The notes under the pieces were generated by a model. That model was not told where the DNA came from, ran no database searches, and saw only the letters and a program-made list of their open reading frames with translations. From Cenococcum geophilum 1.58 (Eukaryota; Ascomycota; Dothideomycetes; Gloniales; Gloniaceae), in the NCBI GenBank assembly GCA_001692895.1, contig KV748208.1:558001-622000 (forward strand): DNA of 64,000 nt, read 5' to 3'. Numbering within the stretch: position 1 is the stretch's first letter; every line of letters begins with the position of its first letter. Position numbers and translations under genes: made by a program. Of the stretch, positions 11,105 through 25,140 are shown in pieces.

Positions 11105-14100
11105 CTATCTCCCTCCTCTCTATCTTTGTCCTTAAAGATCCTAAATATCTCTAGGTTGTTTATTAGAGGTATAATATCCGTCTAATCAATTTGGTTAATA
11201 TTATTGCTTATTATACCTAAAGCAATTTCTTCTTTCTTAACTACTCGTCGTGCTCGCACCGTGGCTGCAATATTGTCTCTTAATGAGATTATACCGTCTC
11301 CATATTCTCGTTGTTTAAAAAAGGGGTTAGTTTATATTACGTTAGCGAACCCATCTTTATAATAACCGTCCTCTTATTTAAAGTGCACTAAAGTAAATAT
11401 TTATTTATCCTATGACGTTTACTCCGTCTCTAATACTAAATATATATAACCTATTACTCTTAATAGTTGTCTAGTTCCCTAATTAATTTGTCTTAGGGTC
11501 TCGTATTTAATTTACTACTATACGGCTAGATAATAAACTGTCCGTTACTTTAGCGGAACTACGCCGTTTTTAGGACGCTAAATAGGAGGCTACCAATACT
11601 TAGTAACGGGCCCTCAAGTCTTGTCTTGCGGCGTTTACTTAGTTAATCCATCTTAAGAAGGTTTATAAAAAGGTGCGTTTTAAGGAGTAGAAACTTATAG
11701 AATAAGGTTTATAGGAACTTGGTAATAAAAGAACGGATTCTTTTTTAATAGAGAAGGAAATAGATCTAAGTAGTTCGGTAACTACTCTTCTTAGGTCCCC
11801 CTTAGGTAACTTATTCTTTAGCGATCCTTTTTTATTAATGCTGCCTAACCTAATTTCTTCCAATACTCCTATACCTTTTTTATAGCATTTTTCAAATTCT
11901 CTAGTAGCTCCTAGGTAGTCTTATTATAGCCTATCTACTTAACCTTATACTATATTTTATCGTTAATATCCTTATAATTAATAATCTTTAAAACTTACTA
12001 TTTGTCTTCTTCCTATCCTCTATATATATCTACTTTGTAAACTAGTAGCTTAATATTCCCGTATACTAGCTCTAGCATTATAATATATTATATAGGGTAG
12101 ATCTTTATTTTAGCTAGTAGGTCTAACTTAAATATAACTAGTGAAATTCTCTACGTAATTTTAAAAGGTCCTAGTCTAACATAGTTTAACTTCTTACTTA
12201 GTTATTAACTCTTAAAATTTTTATATAGTAGCCATACTTTATCTCCCTCCTTAAAATCTAGTCCCTTAGATCTCTTAGTATTATAGTACTTTTTCATTCT
12301 CTCTTATACTTTCTTTACTAATTCTATAAGGTCTATATAAAGATTTATTAACGTCTTTATTCTTTCCTTAGCTATACTACTCGGTTTCTTTACTTATTAT
12401 AGTAATAACGATATTCTTGGCTTATATCTATAATTCGCCTTAAATAGTAATATACCTATTTCTTTTTAAGGTGTTGCATTATATATAAATTATATAACTG
12501 GTAATAGCAATACCTAATTATTCTATACGTGATTAATATAGTATCTTAGATACTGCTCTAGTATTTAATTTAGTCTTTCTATCTAACCGTCTGTCTGCGG
12601 ATAGTATACGGTAGAAGTTACTGCTCTAATTCCTTGCTCCGCTAAGAATACCTCCTAAAATACTGCTATAAATCTTAGATCCCTATCCGATATAATCTTG
12701 CTTAGTGCTCTATACCTTATAAATACTTCTTTAATATAGATTCTAATAACGTCTTCTGCTAATATTTCTTCTATATAGGCTATAAAGTATCCCCACTTTA
12801 TAAGCTTGTCTACTATTACTAAGATTATATTATAATCTTATCCAGTAATAGGATCTTTTAACTTTAGCAACTTAATAATAAAGTCCTATAATATGACCTC
12901 CTATAGTCTTTCTGGTATTTTAATAGGTTGTAGCCCTCCATATGGCTTATGCCTTATTAATTTATTCCTTTAGCAATCTAAATATTCCTTTATAACTTTT
13001 TATACTAGTCCCTAGATTCCATTAATAATATACTCCTCTTAGAGTCTTAACACTAAGCCCATAGCTCTATTATGTCCTTAAGTTATTCCCCTATAGAAAT
13101 CTTCTATAAAATGCTCCGCTATACTTTTTAGGATATACTTTACTTCTTAGTTCTTATATATATCCATCTATAAATCTTCTAGCTATACTTTTAGAATTCT
13201 TTATGCCTAAAAGCTCTTTAGTATCTTATAAACTCTTTCTAGTTCCTTATTTTCCTAAGTTACTATAATTTTTGGATAATTGTACCTAATTAATCCGTCT
13301 ATATCTTTTTACAGTAAAGCCCCTAATAGCTTTTTATCGTTTTATAGTTTAGCCTTATAACTTAAAGCATCTGCTCTTATATTATCCATACTCTTAGTAT
13401 ACTAAATCTCAAAATAATATTCTATAAGCATCTCTGCCCATCTAACCTATCTTTAGTTAAGTTCCTTCGTTATTAGAAATCCTATTAAGTTCTTATAATC
13501 CGTTTTAACTATAAATAGTTTCTCTATACCTTATAAAAATGCTCTTTATTTTTTTAATACTATAACTATACCTAATAACTTCTTGTTATAGATGTTATAG
13601 TTTAACTCTAGTAGTGTTATTTTTCGACTGTAATATACTACTAGGTGCCATCTATCTTAATGTTTTTATATAAAGTATGCCCCTAGTATATAGTCTAATA
13701 TATCTATCTCTATAACCGTTTCTAATCCTAATTAATAGATCTTAAGAACTAGCTCCTAGGTAAACAATTTCTTAACTTTTTTAAAGAGTTCCCTTTACTC
13801 CTCTCTCTATACCTATAGTTCTTCTTTCTTTATTAATCGCGTAAATGGCTTAATATCCTTTAACTATTGCGCTATAAACCTTCTACAGTAATTGTAAAAC
13901 CCTAAGAACGATCTTAACTGTATAACGTTCTCTAGTTCTTACTAATTCGCTATAGCCTCGATCTTCTTTAAATCTATACTAAGTTAGCCTAGTTTAATAA
14001 TAAATCTAATAAAATCGGTCTTTCTAGTAAAGAACTCGTATTTCTTAATTACTACTAGCATTTATTCCTCTTATAGTCTCTTTAAGACCTATTTAACGTA

Positions 14101-17100
14101 TTCCCTATATTCTTCCTTAGTTATTAAGTAGATAATATTATTATTAAAATATACCATAATAAACTCATCTAAGTGTTCTCCTAATACATTATTAATACAC
14201 TTCTAGAACGTTGCTAGTGCGTTTATAAGCCTAAATTATATAACTAATAGTTTATATAGTCCCTCCTTTAACCTAAAGGCTGCCTTCCATTTATTGCCTT
14301 TCTTAATTTTAATCTAATAGTACGCCCATCTTAGATCTATCTTTATAAAGATTTACGCATTACCTATCCTATCTTAGATTTCGCTAATTAAGGGTAAAGA
14401 ATACCTATCCTTCCTAGTAATGCTGTTTAACTATCTATAGTCGATACACAGCCTTAGTTTACCATTCTTCTTTAGTATGAATAGTACTAGATAACCCACT
14501 AATAACTATAATGGTCTAATGTATCCCTTTTATAGGTTTTCTTAAATAAACTCTTTTAATACTCTACCTTCTTCTTTAGTAAGCTTATAGATTAGAAAGA
14601 ACCTTAGACTTATTCCCAGTTTTAACTCTATCTTATAGTCCTATACTATATACTCTAATAGCTTTTTACTTTCTAGTGACCATAGTCTTTTACTATACTT
14701 ATGGTATCTCTTTAGTATATAACTTAAGCCTTGCTTAGTTTCTTTATATATCGCTCCAACCTAGTACCATACTAACTTAGCTTATTATTATATCTTGCGG
14801 CGTTAAGTATCTCTAATATTAACCTAACCTATAACCTAATTAATTCTTAAGTTATATTCCTATAACTAAGGCATTCCCAGTACTGCCTTATTATTCCCTA
14901 ATAGTAATATATTAAAAGACATCTTAATTTATCTTCCTTTAATAGTTAACTAAATAGGTCCTATTTTAAGATTAATAATCCCTCCTCCGTAAGTTATTAG
15001 ATCTCCTAAAATTATTACTAATAGGTAAGGGTGCTCCTTTTTCCTATATGGTAATCCTATTCTTTTAACTGCTACTAGTAAGATATAGTTCCTTATTACT
15101 CTACTATCTATTAATACTTTAAATTACTAATCTTACCACTTAACTTATAAATTTAGGTATTATCTTTAAATTCCTTTAAGGGTCTAAGGCTCTACTACTA
15201 GTTCCCTCTGGTCTCATAGGCCTCTACTTTTCCCAACTATTAGCTACTTAATCCTATTTATACTTAGTCCATCTTTAGCCAATACTTAGTTTACTTTTTA
15301 TCTTTAATATACCATAGACACGTATTTTCTAGGTATTCCCACTACTATTATCCGTCTAGGCATTCTTCCGTAAGGAATCTTCCTAGCTAAAGTATTAAGT
15401 TACCTAACTTCTAAACTTCTACTAGGTGCTAGCTATGTATATACTTAGCATTCCGGTATTTTTATTCCTCGGTTATCTAATACATTCTTATAGGATATTT
15501 TCAATGCTTATCTTTAGGTACTCTATGTATATTACACGCATCATCTACGCACGTAATCTATAATAACGTATAGTGTACCTAGTGCTTTAGGTTAACTCTT
15601 GGCTCATCCTCGTTCTTAAGTTTAAACCTTTATCGTGTTAATCTAAACGTTACGACTTTATTTACAGGTACTAAGATACGTCTCTCGCTTCTCTAGTCCT
15701 CTAAATATTCCTTTAAATCTTTTAATATTATAATTAAGGCTCCTTTAATATAACTTATCGCCTTTTCTGTAATTAGGTAGTCTTAGATAACTTTTTCGTC
15801 CAACTATATATAGAAATCTTCCCACTTATCATTATGCCTTTGCCTATACCACTTTTAGTATAATTACTGGAGTATATATAGCTTATCCGTAAGGAAGTAT
15901 CTTCTTATTATTACGTCGTAATATCCTTTAGTGTAACGCTCCTTAAACCTGGTTGGAATCTCTAAATCCTCTTCTTATTCTAGTTCGGTAAGCCATTTAG
16001 CTCTTAGTATGCCTATTCTTAGCCTATTAGTAATTCTTCGTATAGGTACCCTGTCCCTTATACGTCCCAATATACTAAATCTCTTATCTAGTTTCTATTC
16101 TTACTATAAGGTAATTCTTGCTCTAAATTCCTCTATGGTTTCTTTCCTTTCGCGTTTTACGAGTAGATCCTTAAAGTCTTCTTACTTCTTAATCTTAGTA
16201 TTAATTTTTTAATCTTTAGGCCGAACACTATATTCCCCTAATAAGTCCTCTAGGTCCATATATCTGTCTCCTAGTTTAGTTACTATTTATACTACAGATT
16301 CTCTAATCTAACTAATAGTCCTTATTTATATCTTAAAATCTTAGTCCTATAGGATTCTCAATCCTAAGCTTGCTTCTAACTTAAGCTTTACTCCTACCTT
16401 AGTCCAACTAGGCTTATTAGGTATTTTTATCTTATCTTAAGAGTCTTAAATCTCACTTATCTCGTCTTAAGAGTCTTATGCCTATAGGAAACTCTACCCC
16501 AAGCTTATTCGTGTGTCTTTAAACTAAGCTACTGCCCTACTCTATTAATTGCTGTTTATTATAGGTCCTTAGGTCTGCCTTATCTTATCTTAAGAATCTT
16601 AAGCCTTTAGCTTCTTACCTTTATTAAGTGCTAAAGTAGTTTACTATCCTACTTCTCTTACGTCTCGCGAAGCGATAGATATTATATCTAGTAGGGTCTT
16701 AATCCCTACTAATATTCCCTATTCTATAGTGGAATTATCCTCTACCTCTGTTATAACATCTCTAAGGTCTGCGTACTCCTAGTAAGCCGCCTTTATCGCC
16801 TTATTATTACGGAATGTCTCGCCTTTATTAAATTTATTATCTTTAATATCCAATCTGCGAGCTAGTTCGTTAGTTCCTCTATACGCTGTAGATTTTGGCT
16901 TCTATAGCTAATAGCTTACGCCATACTTAGCGTCTTTATAAATTCGGCATGCGTTATTATAGCAAAACATAAAACTTCTAATTAAACACTCTTTTATTCC
17001 TTATAGTATACTATTATCCCTTTATACGTGTATATCTTCTACTAGTTAGGTTCCCTTTATTACATAGTAGCTTTAACCATCTTTGTAATCCCTTACGAAA

Positions 17101-18176
17101 TAACCCTATTTCCCACAATTCATACAAGCTCCATCTTTAAATTATTAACTTTACTATAGAGTCCGCCTAAACATCTTCTGCTACTAAGATCCCTAGTTTA
17201 GCCTCTGCTCCTTAGTCCTATAATTACTAGATCCTTAACCTCTAGGTTTTTACGGTTTCTTACTCTATCTCTTATAGGCTTCTTTAGTACTACTTAGGTC
17301 CATTAGCTCTGCGCCATACCATAGTTTTTAACTTAGCTTTAGTTATTACGTACTCTACGTCTTATATAACTATAAAACTCTATCCTAACCTTTCTTAGTC
17401 TGTTCCCTTTAGTAGATCTAATTATTAATCTTAATAGCCTAATCTATTAAGTCTCTTAAGGTGTCCGCATCTTCTATTAAAATAATTACGTCCTAGACTT
17501 TAGCCTTAAGTCCTTACTTATACTATGCTATAAGTACCTTATTATTCCACTCTACTTATATTACTAGCGTCTAGAACTGTATTATATACTTAATTGCTAA
17601 GGTTTATTACATAATGTCTTAGAGTTTTCTTTCCGCCGTGGTTACTGCCTTTAGGTCTCTAAATATTTGTATAAGTTATTCTGCGAATCCTTCCTAGCTT
17701 AAGAATATAAATTGTACCTCCTAATTAGTGGTTGTTATTCTATTTATCTATATTTCTATAAGGTAAGGCTTAAACTACTTAAGTGCTCTTCCTAACAGGA
17801 ATAGTCCTATATAGGCTATTCGATCTATAGGTATTAGTAGCTTTACCCCTTCTTACGTAACTTTAAAGTGCATTTACGTAAGGAATCCCTTAAGCTTTAA
17901 TCTCTCTCCTAAGAATCTTTTAATTAATGGTAACTTAACCTTTACCGCTCCGATCCCATTAACCCTTTCTTCCAATACTATATTATTAGCTATTAACTAG
18001 TCAATTACCTCTTATAATTGTCCGACCGTTATAGGTTGCTATAAGTTAGTGTCTACTATACTAGTGTCGTTACCTAATCTCGAAGTAGTTGCCGCCGTTA
18101 ATGGCATCGTGGTGGCTGTTTTTGGTAGCATATTGTTTAACTTTCTATACTTATTACTATAACCAGGTAGTAATTA

Positions 18177-18600
18177 TATAACGAAACCTTATAGTAGGTA
18201 CTATAATAGGCTCGTTATTAGGCTAGGTGTGTAGGTAAAGTAAGTTAAAGTTAATAATATAATAATAACTAGTGGAGTAGTTACCCAATAAATTAACTCT
18301 AATTGTATTCTAAGAATCACTACAAGGAAGAAACTATCTAGGTAGGGACTATGGTCCTTTAAATATACAACCGTACTCCTATAAAATCCTTCTTATACGT
18401 AATATACACGTGCTTTATCTGCTCTATTACGGATTATATAAATCGTACAGATTATACAGATCACCCTACATAACCTCAGTTACTATTCCTCGTCACATAG
18501 TTCTATCGGCTCTATTCTGGACCGTGCCTAAATTAACTAACTAGCTTCTTCCAACTCTTCCCTAAGTAGTCGTAACATTGTACTTAAAGCGTTCGTAATA
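18177..18600 (-). repeat. 5' LTR of the nested Gypsy
   Basis: 424 bp, the same length as its partner at 10,681-11,104. The outer end abuts the target duplication at 18,601-18,605. Confidence 0.85.
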
Positions 18601-21600
18601 CCTGTCCTGCTTAGAAATAGGAAAAGCGCCTCTTTTCCTTTTAGTGTACAAAATAGCTTCTTTAGAAAGAGAGAAGAGCTTAGTTTCTTTTGCATTTCTC
18701 TTCTTTCTTCTCTATATAGGTTGTAGTCTAGTAATAGGTGCCTAGGGGTTTATAGTGCTCTATATTCCCTAAAACATCTACCGTCTTTATCCTCCCCCCC
18801 TATTACTTTAGAGAAGGATTTAAAATAGCCTTTTCCTAGCTTTAGCTGGAAGAAAGCTAATTGTAGCCTTTTAGGATATTTATCCTTAGGGGCTTTAAGA
18901 GAAAAGGAATAGCTTCCTTTATAGATCCTAGTATAGTGTTTTCCCTTATTCTTATTCTGCTGCTAGTTATTTTTCCACTGTTCTAGTATCTTTTCTCTTA
19001 CTACTCTCCCTATATAGGCTAGGGAGGTATAAAAAGATTATAGTTTTCTTCTAGAAAGGCCCTTTTTAGCTAGCTTATTTGCTATTTCGTTTTTATAGAT
19101 TCCTAGATAGCTAGGAACCCAGTAAAAGTTAATAAAGATCCCCTTACTAGCTAAATAGGAATAGCTTTGCGTAATTTTAAAGACTAGTTCTTGCCCCCCT
19201 ATAAGAGATTTAAGCTATAATCTTCTAATAGCTGCTTGGCTATCTATAAAGATATAGACTTGTTTCTCTTCTAGTCTTTATTGTTTTAGGTGCTTTAGGG
19301 CCCTATAGACTATATAAAGCTCTATGTTTATAATTTCTATATAGGGTCCTAGATTCCAGTTTATTGCATATTTAATCCTATTTCTCTCCCCTATTTTATA
19401 TATAGTAGCTATATTTAATTTATTGTCTTTAGAGCCATCTGTATAGTATAAATCTACTAAGTCCCACTCTAGGGATTCTTATAGATTTTCTACTAGTCTT
19501 AGATATTCTTATACAGCTTCTTCCTTACTACCTTTTAAGATAGAAAAGGATGCGGGAATAGGAGGAGACCATGGTTTTTGCCAATTTAGAGAGATTTTCT
19601 CTATTTTCTAGTTTTAAATTAGCTGCTAAACTCTAAAGGCTAGAGATAGTAGCTGTGTCTTTAGCTGTAAGAGGTGCTTTATAGTAGAGTTTTTAGGGCT
19701 AGAACTAGAGCTAGAACTAGCTGCTAATTCATCCCTATCTTTGTTAATCTCTTTTATATAGACCTTCTTAATTGCGTAGTTTTCCTTAAATTTTAGGATT
19801 CTTATTGCGTAGTTATTACAAAGCTTTTTAAATCTAATCCTAGGAGGAGGAATGGAGGCTTTAATCTCTATATCTTAGCTAGGAGATCCTCTAAACGCTC
19901 CTAGAACTAGTTTTAGAGCCTTATTTTATAGAGATTGGTACCTATCTAGTAGGTAGTCTCTAGATTTACTTTTCCACTAGCATTGTACTCTATAGTCTAC
20001 TATAGTAGTAACGCAAGCTATATAAAGCTGTCGTAGGGCTTATAGAGATAGACCTCTTTATATATTACCTAGTCTTCTAATTAAATAGAAGGCTGCCTTT
20101 GCTTTAGAGATTTGTATTTCTATATATTGTTTAAAAGTAAGCTTAAAGTCTAGGAATACCCCTAACTACCTAACTAGGGGTTTAGGGGATATTTCTACGT
20201 CTCTTAGCTTTAACCCTTCTTCTATAGTGGTACGTTTACTATAGAAGTGTATAAGCTCTGTTTTGCTAACGTTAAAACTAATAGCAGCTTCTTTGGCTTT
20301 AGACATTAGCTCTAGCGCTATTCTCTCTAGCTTTTTGCAATTAGATTTGGCTGAATTTAAAGTAACCATAATTACAAAATCGTCTATATAGCTAAGAGAA
20401 TAGGCTCCTTCTGTCTATATGCTGTAGATATTACGTATATATAGTAGAAATAAAATAGGGGATATAGGCGATCCCTGTGGTATCCCTATTTCTAGTTCTA
20501 CTTTTTCTTATATTTACTTATTAAAGGAAAGTTATAGCTTTCTATTGCTAAGGAAGGTAGCTACCCATTATATAAACGCTATAGGTAGTCCTAGTTCCTT
20601 ACAGATAGATAAAAGCTGGTTTTTAGAGACATAGTTAAAGGCCCCTTTTACGTCTAGGAATAACGTAGTAGCTATTCTTTATCTAGATTTTTTTTTCTAC
20701 TATTTTTAGATTGGATATTATTTAGAAGTAGTAGGACTGCGTTTATTGCGGACTGCTGTCTTCTTCCTCCTAGTTACGAATCTTAAAGTAAGCTAGTGGT
20801 ATTAGCTAGATATCCTAATCTAGTAGCGAAGATCTTCTCTAGGGTTTTTCCTAGGCAGTTTAATAAGGAGATAGGTCTATAGGACTTTGGTAAAGAGTAG
20901 TCCCTTTTATTTGCTTTAGGGAGGATAACCCCTTAAGCTTCTCTCTAGGCTTTTAGTTAATAGCCTAGGCTAAATAAAATCCGGTAGATTCTATATAGAA
21001 GATCTTCTATAATAGGGTGGGCCTTTTATAGAATTGCGAAGGATATTTTATCTAGCCCTAGGGCCTTTTTGTTAGAGCTAGAGAAGATTGCCTATTTAAC
21101 TTCTATTCTTTCCAATTTTAGCTATTCCTATTTACTGTTTATAGTATAGTCCTTCCACTTTATAGGGCTAGTAGAAGGGGGGGTTTAGGAAATAAAGTAG
21201 TTATAAAAGCTTTATACTAATCGTCAAAGCTTTTTACTAGTCTTATAGTCCCATCTTTACTATACTTTAGACTAGGAATTGTTCGCAATGTTTTATCCTT
21301 TGTATATTTTAGGGTAGTAAAGATCTCTTTTCCTTATGCTTTTTCTAGGAAGCTATTCCAGCAGCTAGTTTTAGCTTCTCTTATTATGTAGAAGTATTGA
21401 TTTTTAGTTTCTTTATAGGCTTCTAGTTTAGAGCTTCTAGTAGGTTATTCCTCTTAAAGTCTTTCTAGTTTTGCTATTTTTTGTCTTTTCTGTAGGAGCT
21501 CTTTATTCCACTATAGTTTAGAGAATTCGCAGGTTCTAGATTTAGGGATAGCTTTCTTTGCTGCTAGCTTTATACAGCTAGTAAGATCTCCTATTAGGTT

Positions 21601-22689
21601 GTCTACTAGTGTACTTAAGCTCCTATCCCTAGTTCTATATAAATCCTCTAGGGAGGCTAGAGGGCCCCTTTCTCCTGTCTCTATATAGGGGTTTTCTCCT
21701 ACTAGTTCCTCTAGTACTAGAACCTTTGCTTCTAGTTCTAGTTCTTAAACTTACTCTACTAGAGAAGTAGAGAAGAGCTCCTAGTTTGCTTTTTTTTATA
21801 GAGAAAGGAGTTTCTTAAAGAGGGTTTAGGTATCTTTACGTCTCTCTAGTAAATAGGGAGAAGGCTATAGTTTTGTGGTTAGATCCTGTTTCTTCTATTA
21901 TAGTCCAATAATTTAAGTATTTTCTTAGAAGTTTCCTAAGTAGAAGGCTAGGTCTATAATAGACATTTCCCTTATATTAGATCTATAAAAGGTCCCTTCT
22001 TATTTATCTAAATTTAGTAGTTGGTAGTTGTATGTATCTAGCCAGCCTACTAATTCTTTAGCCTCTTTAGTTGGATTTCTAGCCGATGCGTTCCACTATG
22101 TATAATATAAATTATAGTCTCCTATTAATATAAAGGGGAGATCCAGTTCTAGTTCTAGAATAGCTCTAGAGATAGTAGTTATACTATTTCTTTGGGTTCT
22201 AGAGTTCTCGTCTAGTTGTCTCTTATTGTAGATATTAAGTAATAGAAATCTTTTAAATTGGCCATAGATTTCTAATGCTATAGTATCTGTATCTTTGCAG
22301 ATATCCTCCCTATTTCTATATTATAGAAAGCTAGAACTAGTTTTCCTTATATAGATAGCTACCCTAGGGTGAATAGCTAAATTGCTAAGGAGAATAAGGT
22401 TAAATACAGGATGCGGAATAGAGAAGTAGGATCTTTTTTATCTGTCTTTCTAGGTACTAGGTTCTTGTACTAGGATAATATCTATTTTTCTTCTAAATCC
22501 TATTTTTAGTAGGGTTTGCTGTGCTTTTTATCTTTTTCCTACATTACGCTGTATAAAGGAGACTTCTCCTCTAGCTTTAAAAACTAGGGAAATATCTTCT
22601 TATTCCTGTATAGAACCTTCTAAGCTTATACTTATTAATATACTAGTTTAGCTGCTTTAAGAGACTCGCAGTCTTTGCTATTAGCAAAG

Positions 22690-24115
22690 TGTTTTTTTTT
22701 TTACAATTACTGTAAAGAGGGGTAGTATGCTCGTAAGGTCTTCCTATTATATTATAAATGGAATAGGAGTAGTCCTTAGATAGATGTGCTACTATATAAA
22801 ATCGACAGGCCCTAGTAGAGCATCTATCTCCTATATAGCCAAATTTTTGGCAGCTTATATACTGTGTAGTAGGAGAGACTTCTAGGTATTTAACTACTTT
22901 AGTAGCTACCCCTGCAATTAGGATTTCCTTCTATTTAAGGATTTCCTGTCTTTTCTCCTTATTTTCTATAGCGAATACTATAGAGCCGAACCTTGTTTGT
23001 GGATTATATCTCTTTACCCTAAAAGAGATCTATTTAGGTTGTCCCTATATCCTAATAGGGTTAAAGGTCTCTATTTCTTCCTTTAGAAGTTTAGAGCCTC
23101 CTTCTCCTATAAAAGGGGGGGTAGGGACGCTATAAGCTACTATTTAAGCCTAGGGCTCTAGTTTTTGTTCTCTCTTAAAGGAGAAGCAGCTAGACCAGAC
23201 TTCTTTATATTTAACTAGAAAGTCTGCGTTATATTCCTCTGTTATTATAAGGAGAATATTCTACTTTTCTCTAGTTCTCGCTATAGAAGCTATAACTGGC
23301 TTCTCTATTTGCAATTTGGATATAAATCGTTAATTAATTGTATTTTGTATAGAGAAGATATCTAGAGGCTGGTCCTTTTGGTCTGTGACTAAGACTAATT
23401 CTCTTTCTTATAGCTGCTTCTTTTTCCCTTTAGTAGAGATAGGGCTTATAGAACTGGTTGTGCTACTAGCTGCCTTACTAGTAGGGGGAATTAAGGAGGT
23501 AGGGGGTAAAGAAGAAGACGAGGTAGTAGAAGAAGGGGGAGATAACGACGAAGAAGAGTAAGTAGAAGAAGAGAGGCCCTTCTTTAACTTTTCTGCGTAG
23601 GTTTTAGGGGCTACCTCCTTATAGAGGGCTCTTACTTCTTCTACTAGTCCTTTTAGGATATCTGTCTCCTGTTTTTTCTTTTCTGTTTCTTTTATAGAAG
23701 GATTTTCTCCTACTATAATTCTTTGTATATCGTCCCTAATATATTTAACTTGCTCCTTACTTTCTCCTTCTAGCCTTAAATAGGCCTAAGTTAGGCTTTC
23801 TAGGGCCTTTTATAGGAATTGTTTTAAAGGAGGGGGGAAGTATAAAGTAGCCCTAGAGGACCTCATTTTTACTAGGTTTCTTTTTATGTCTTAGCTATCT
23901 TTTTTAGGAGATAATAGGAAGTGGTTTCTTTTTCTTTTTTTTTGGTTCTTTATATAAGCTAGAGACGGCTTATCTACTTCTTCTGTATCTTTATCTTTCC
24001 TAAATGAGCATAAAGAAGATAGAGAAGAATAGGTAGAAGAGGTAGATAAGAATTCGTCATCGCTTATCTCTATAGGAGGCTTTGTTTTAGGCTTAAAAGC
24101 CTTTACCTTTAGCAT
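22690..24115 (-). pseudogene. ORF1 (gag-like, zinc knuckle) of LINE copy C
   Basis: The first ATG of the element's ORF1 is at 24,113-24,115. It opens 74 codons rich in Lys, Ser and acidic residues (MLKVKAFKPKTKPP...) before the first stop. Further down, near 22,800-22,860, a knuckle of the CCHC kind reads CQKFGYIGDRC, as in nucleic-acid-binding ORF1 proteins that package LINE RNA. A Ser/Glu-rich low-complexity segment lies at about 23,500-23,600. The frame has RIP-type stops and is not functional as read. Confidence 0.65.
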
Positions 24116-24808
24116 TTTGTATTTTATAGCTTATAGCTTATAGCTTATAGCTTATAGGGGGGGGTTCTTAGTTTTTTTAGTAGATAATAACCTCCTTAGG
24201 TCTCTTATCTCCTAGTGCAGAGGTGAAAAACTAGGTAAAAAGCCTTCCTAGTTTTTACTATCCTTCTATATCCTTTTTCCTTACTAACCCTACTAGAGAG
24301 CTTCTGGGGAAATTAGAGTAAAAGGTAGTAGAAAAACTAGGTAAAAAGACTATAGTAGTTATTTTCTTCTCTATTAGAAGTAGAAAAAACTACTAGAAAA
24401 AAAGGACTTATTAGGCTTTTACTAGCAGAAAAGCCCAAAAAGGCAATCCTTTTCTTACTAAGGAAAATCTAACTAAAGGAGATATAGAAAAGTACCTACA
24501 CCCCCTATTTTATTAGGCTTTTGCTTTATTAGAAGAAAAGCCTAGGAAAAGTCTATATTTTGGTTTTAGTATTCCTATCCTTATCTTCGCTTAGAAGCTA
24601 GGACCACCCCTTTAAAAAGATTTCTCTCGAGGAAAGGGGGTAAAAGGGTAAGTAGATCCACCTCTAGCTCGCCAGGCAGTAGAAATTTGGTCTTAAAAGT
24701 TGGAAAATCGGTTGTTTTTGGTAGAAAGATGGATATGCGTAAGTTTCGAGGTGCGGCGCTACCTTTTGGTAAGGTTGTATGTGCGGTAAAGGTTTTAAAA
24801 GACTCTAT

Positions 24809-25140
24809 ATCCGTAAAAGGTAAGGGGGAGACGCGTAAGCGCGGCGCGGGTAAATAAAGCCACTAAACGCATAAATATTAAAGGAGAAGAAGAAGAGGGC
24901 TCTATATTATACAATTAGAATTATAAAAGGCCTTTCTATATAAAATCTAAAGCCCTGTACAAGCTATCGCGGGCATAAGAGTAGGAGAGGGTTGGAAAAT
25001 AGATTATTGAGGCGACGGTGAGGTTAAAGGCGCGCAGAGGCCCTCTATACTAACCTAGTACTAACCTAGGCCTTAAAGACGCGTCTGAAAAGTAGGGGCT
25101 ACTACCCAAGGGGGGGGGTGATATTTGGACGATATGTCGC
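24809..25140. other. 5' flank of the Crypton, no clear gene
   Basis: If the LINE is removed, this sequence continues directly from 10,280. It should hold the start of the Crypton reading frame and its upstream region. A possible Met-initiated start lies near 24,870 on the minus strand, but the frame relation is unclear. Purine-rich runs (GGAGAAGAAGAAGAGG, near 24,880) are present. Confidence 0.35.

Larger units (their letters stand above)
10681..18600 (-). mobile_element. Gypsy LTR retrotransposon, full-length but degraded
   Basis: Complete 7.9-kb element on the minus strand, with the 5' LTR at 18,177-18,600 and the 3' LTR at 10,681-11,104. The 5-bp flanks are CCTAT (10,676-10,680) and CCTGT (18,601-18,605), a target duplication differing by one RIP-type change. 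Parts in order: a gag region with a CCHC knuckle near 17,090-17,140, protease/reverse transcriptase (RT block near 14,400-14,520), RNase H and integrase, then the 3' LTR. It is heavily RIP-degraded, with many breaks. It inserted into the 3' part of LINE C and so is younger than it. Its family also occurs at 1-1135. Confidence 0.88.
10293..24795 (-). mobile_element. Tad1/I-like LINE with RNase H (copy C), split by a Gypsy element
   Basis: A minus-strand non-LTR retrotransposon. Its poly(A) appears as T at 10,293-10,300 and its 5' end is near 24,795. It is bounded by a 13-bp duplication TAAAAGACTCTAT (10,280-10,292 and 24,796-24,808). Without the nested Gypsy it is about 6.6 kb. Order from 5' to 3': ORF1 with a CCHC knuckle (24,115-22,700); an apurinic-type endonuclease with a GDYNLYYTQW-like block (about 22,120); a reverse transcriptase with catalytic YIDDF (20,376-20,390); an RNase H with an IDSQAAIRRL block (about 19,210-19,255); and a 3' UTR that continues left of the Gypsy at 10,680-10,301. 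It is a different family from copies A and B. RIP stops are present but it is less degraded than A and B, and a 67-codon open piece remains just after YIDDF (20,166-20,369). Confidence 0.85.
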
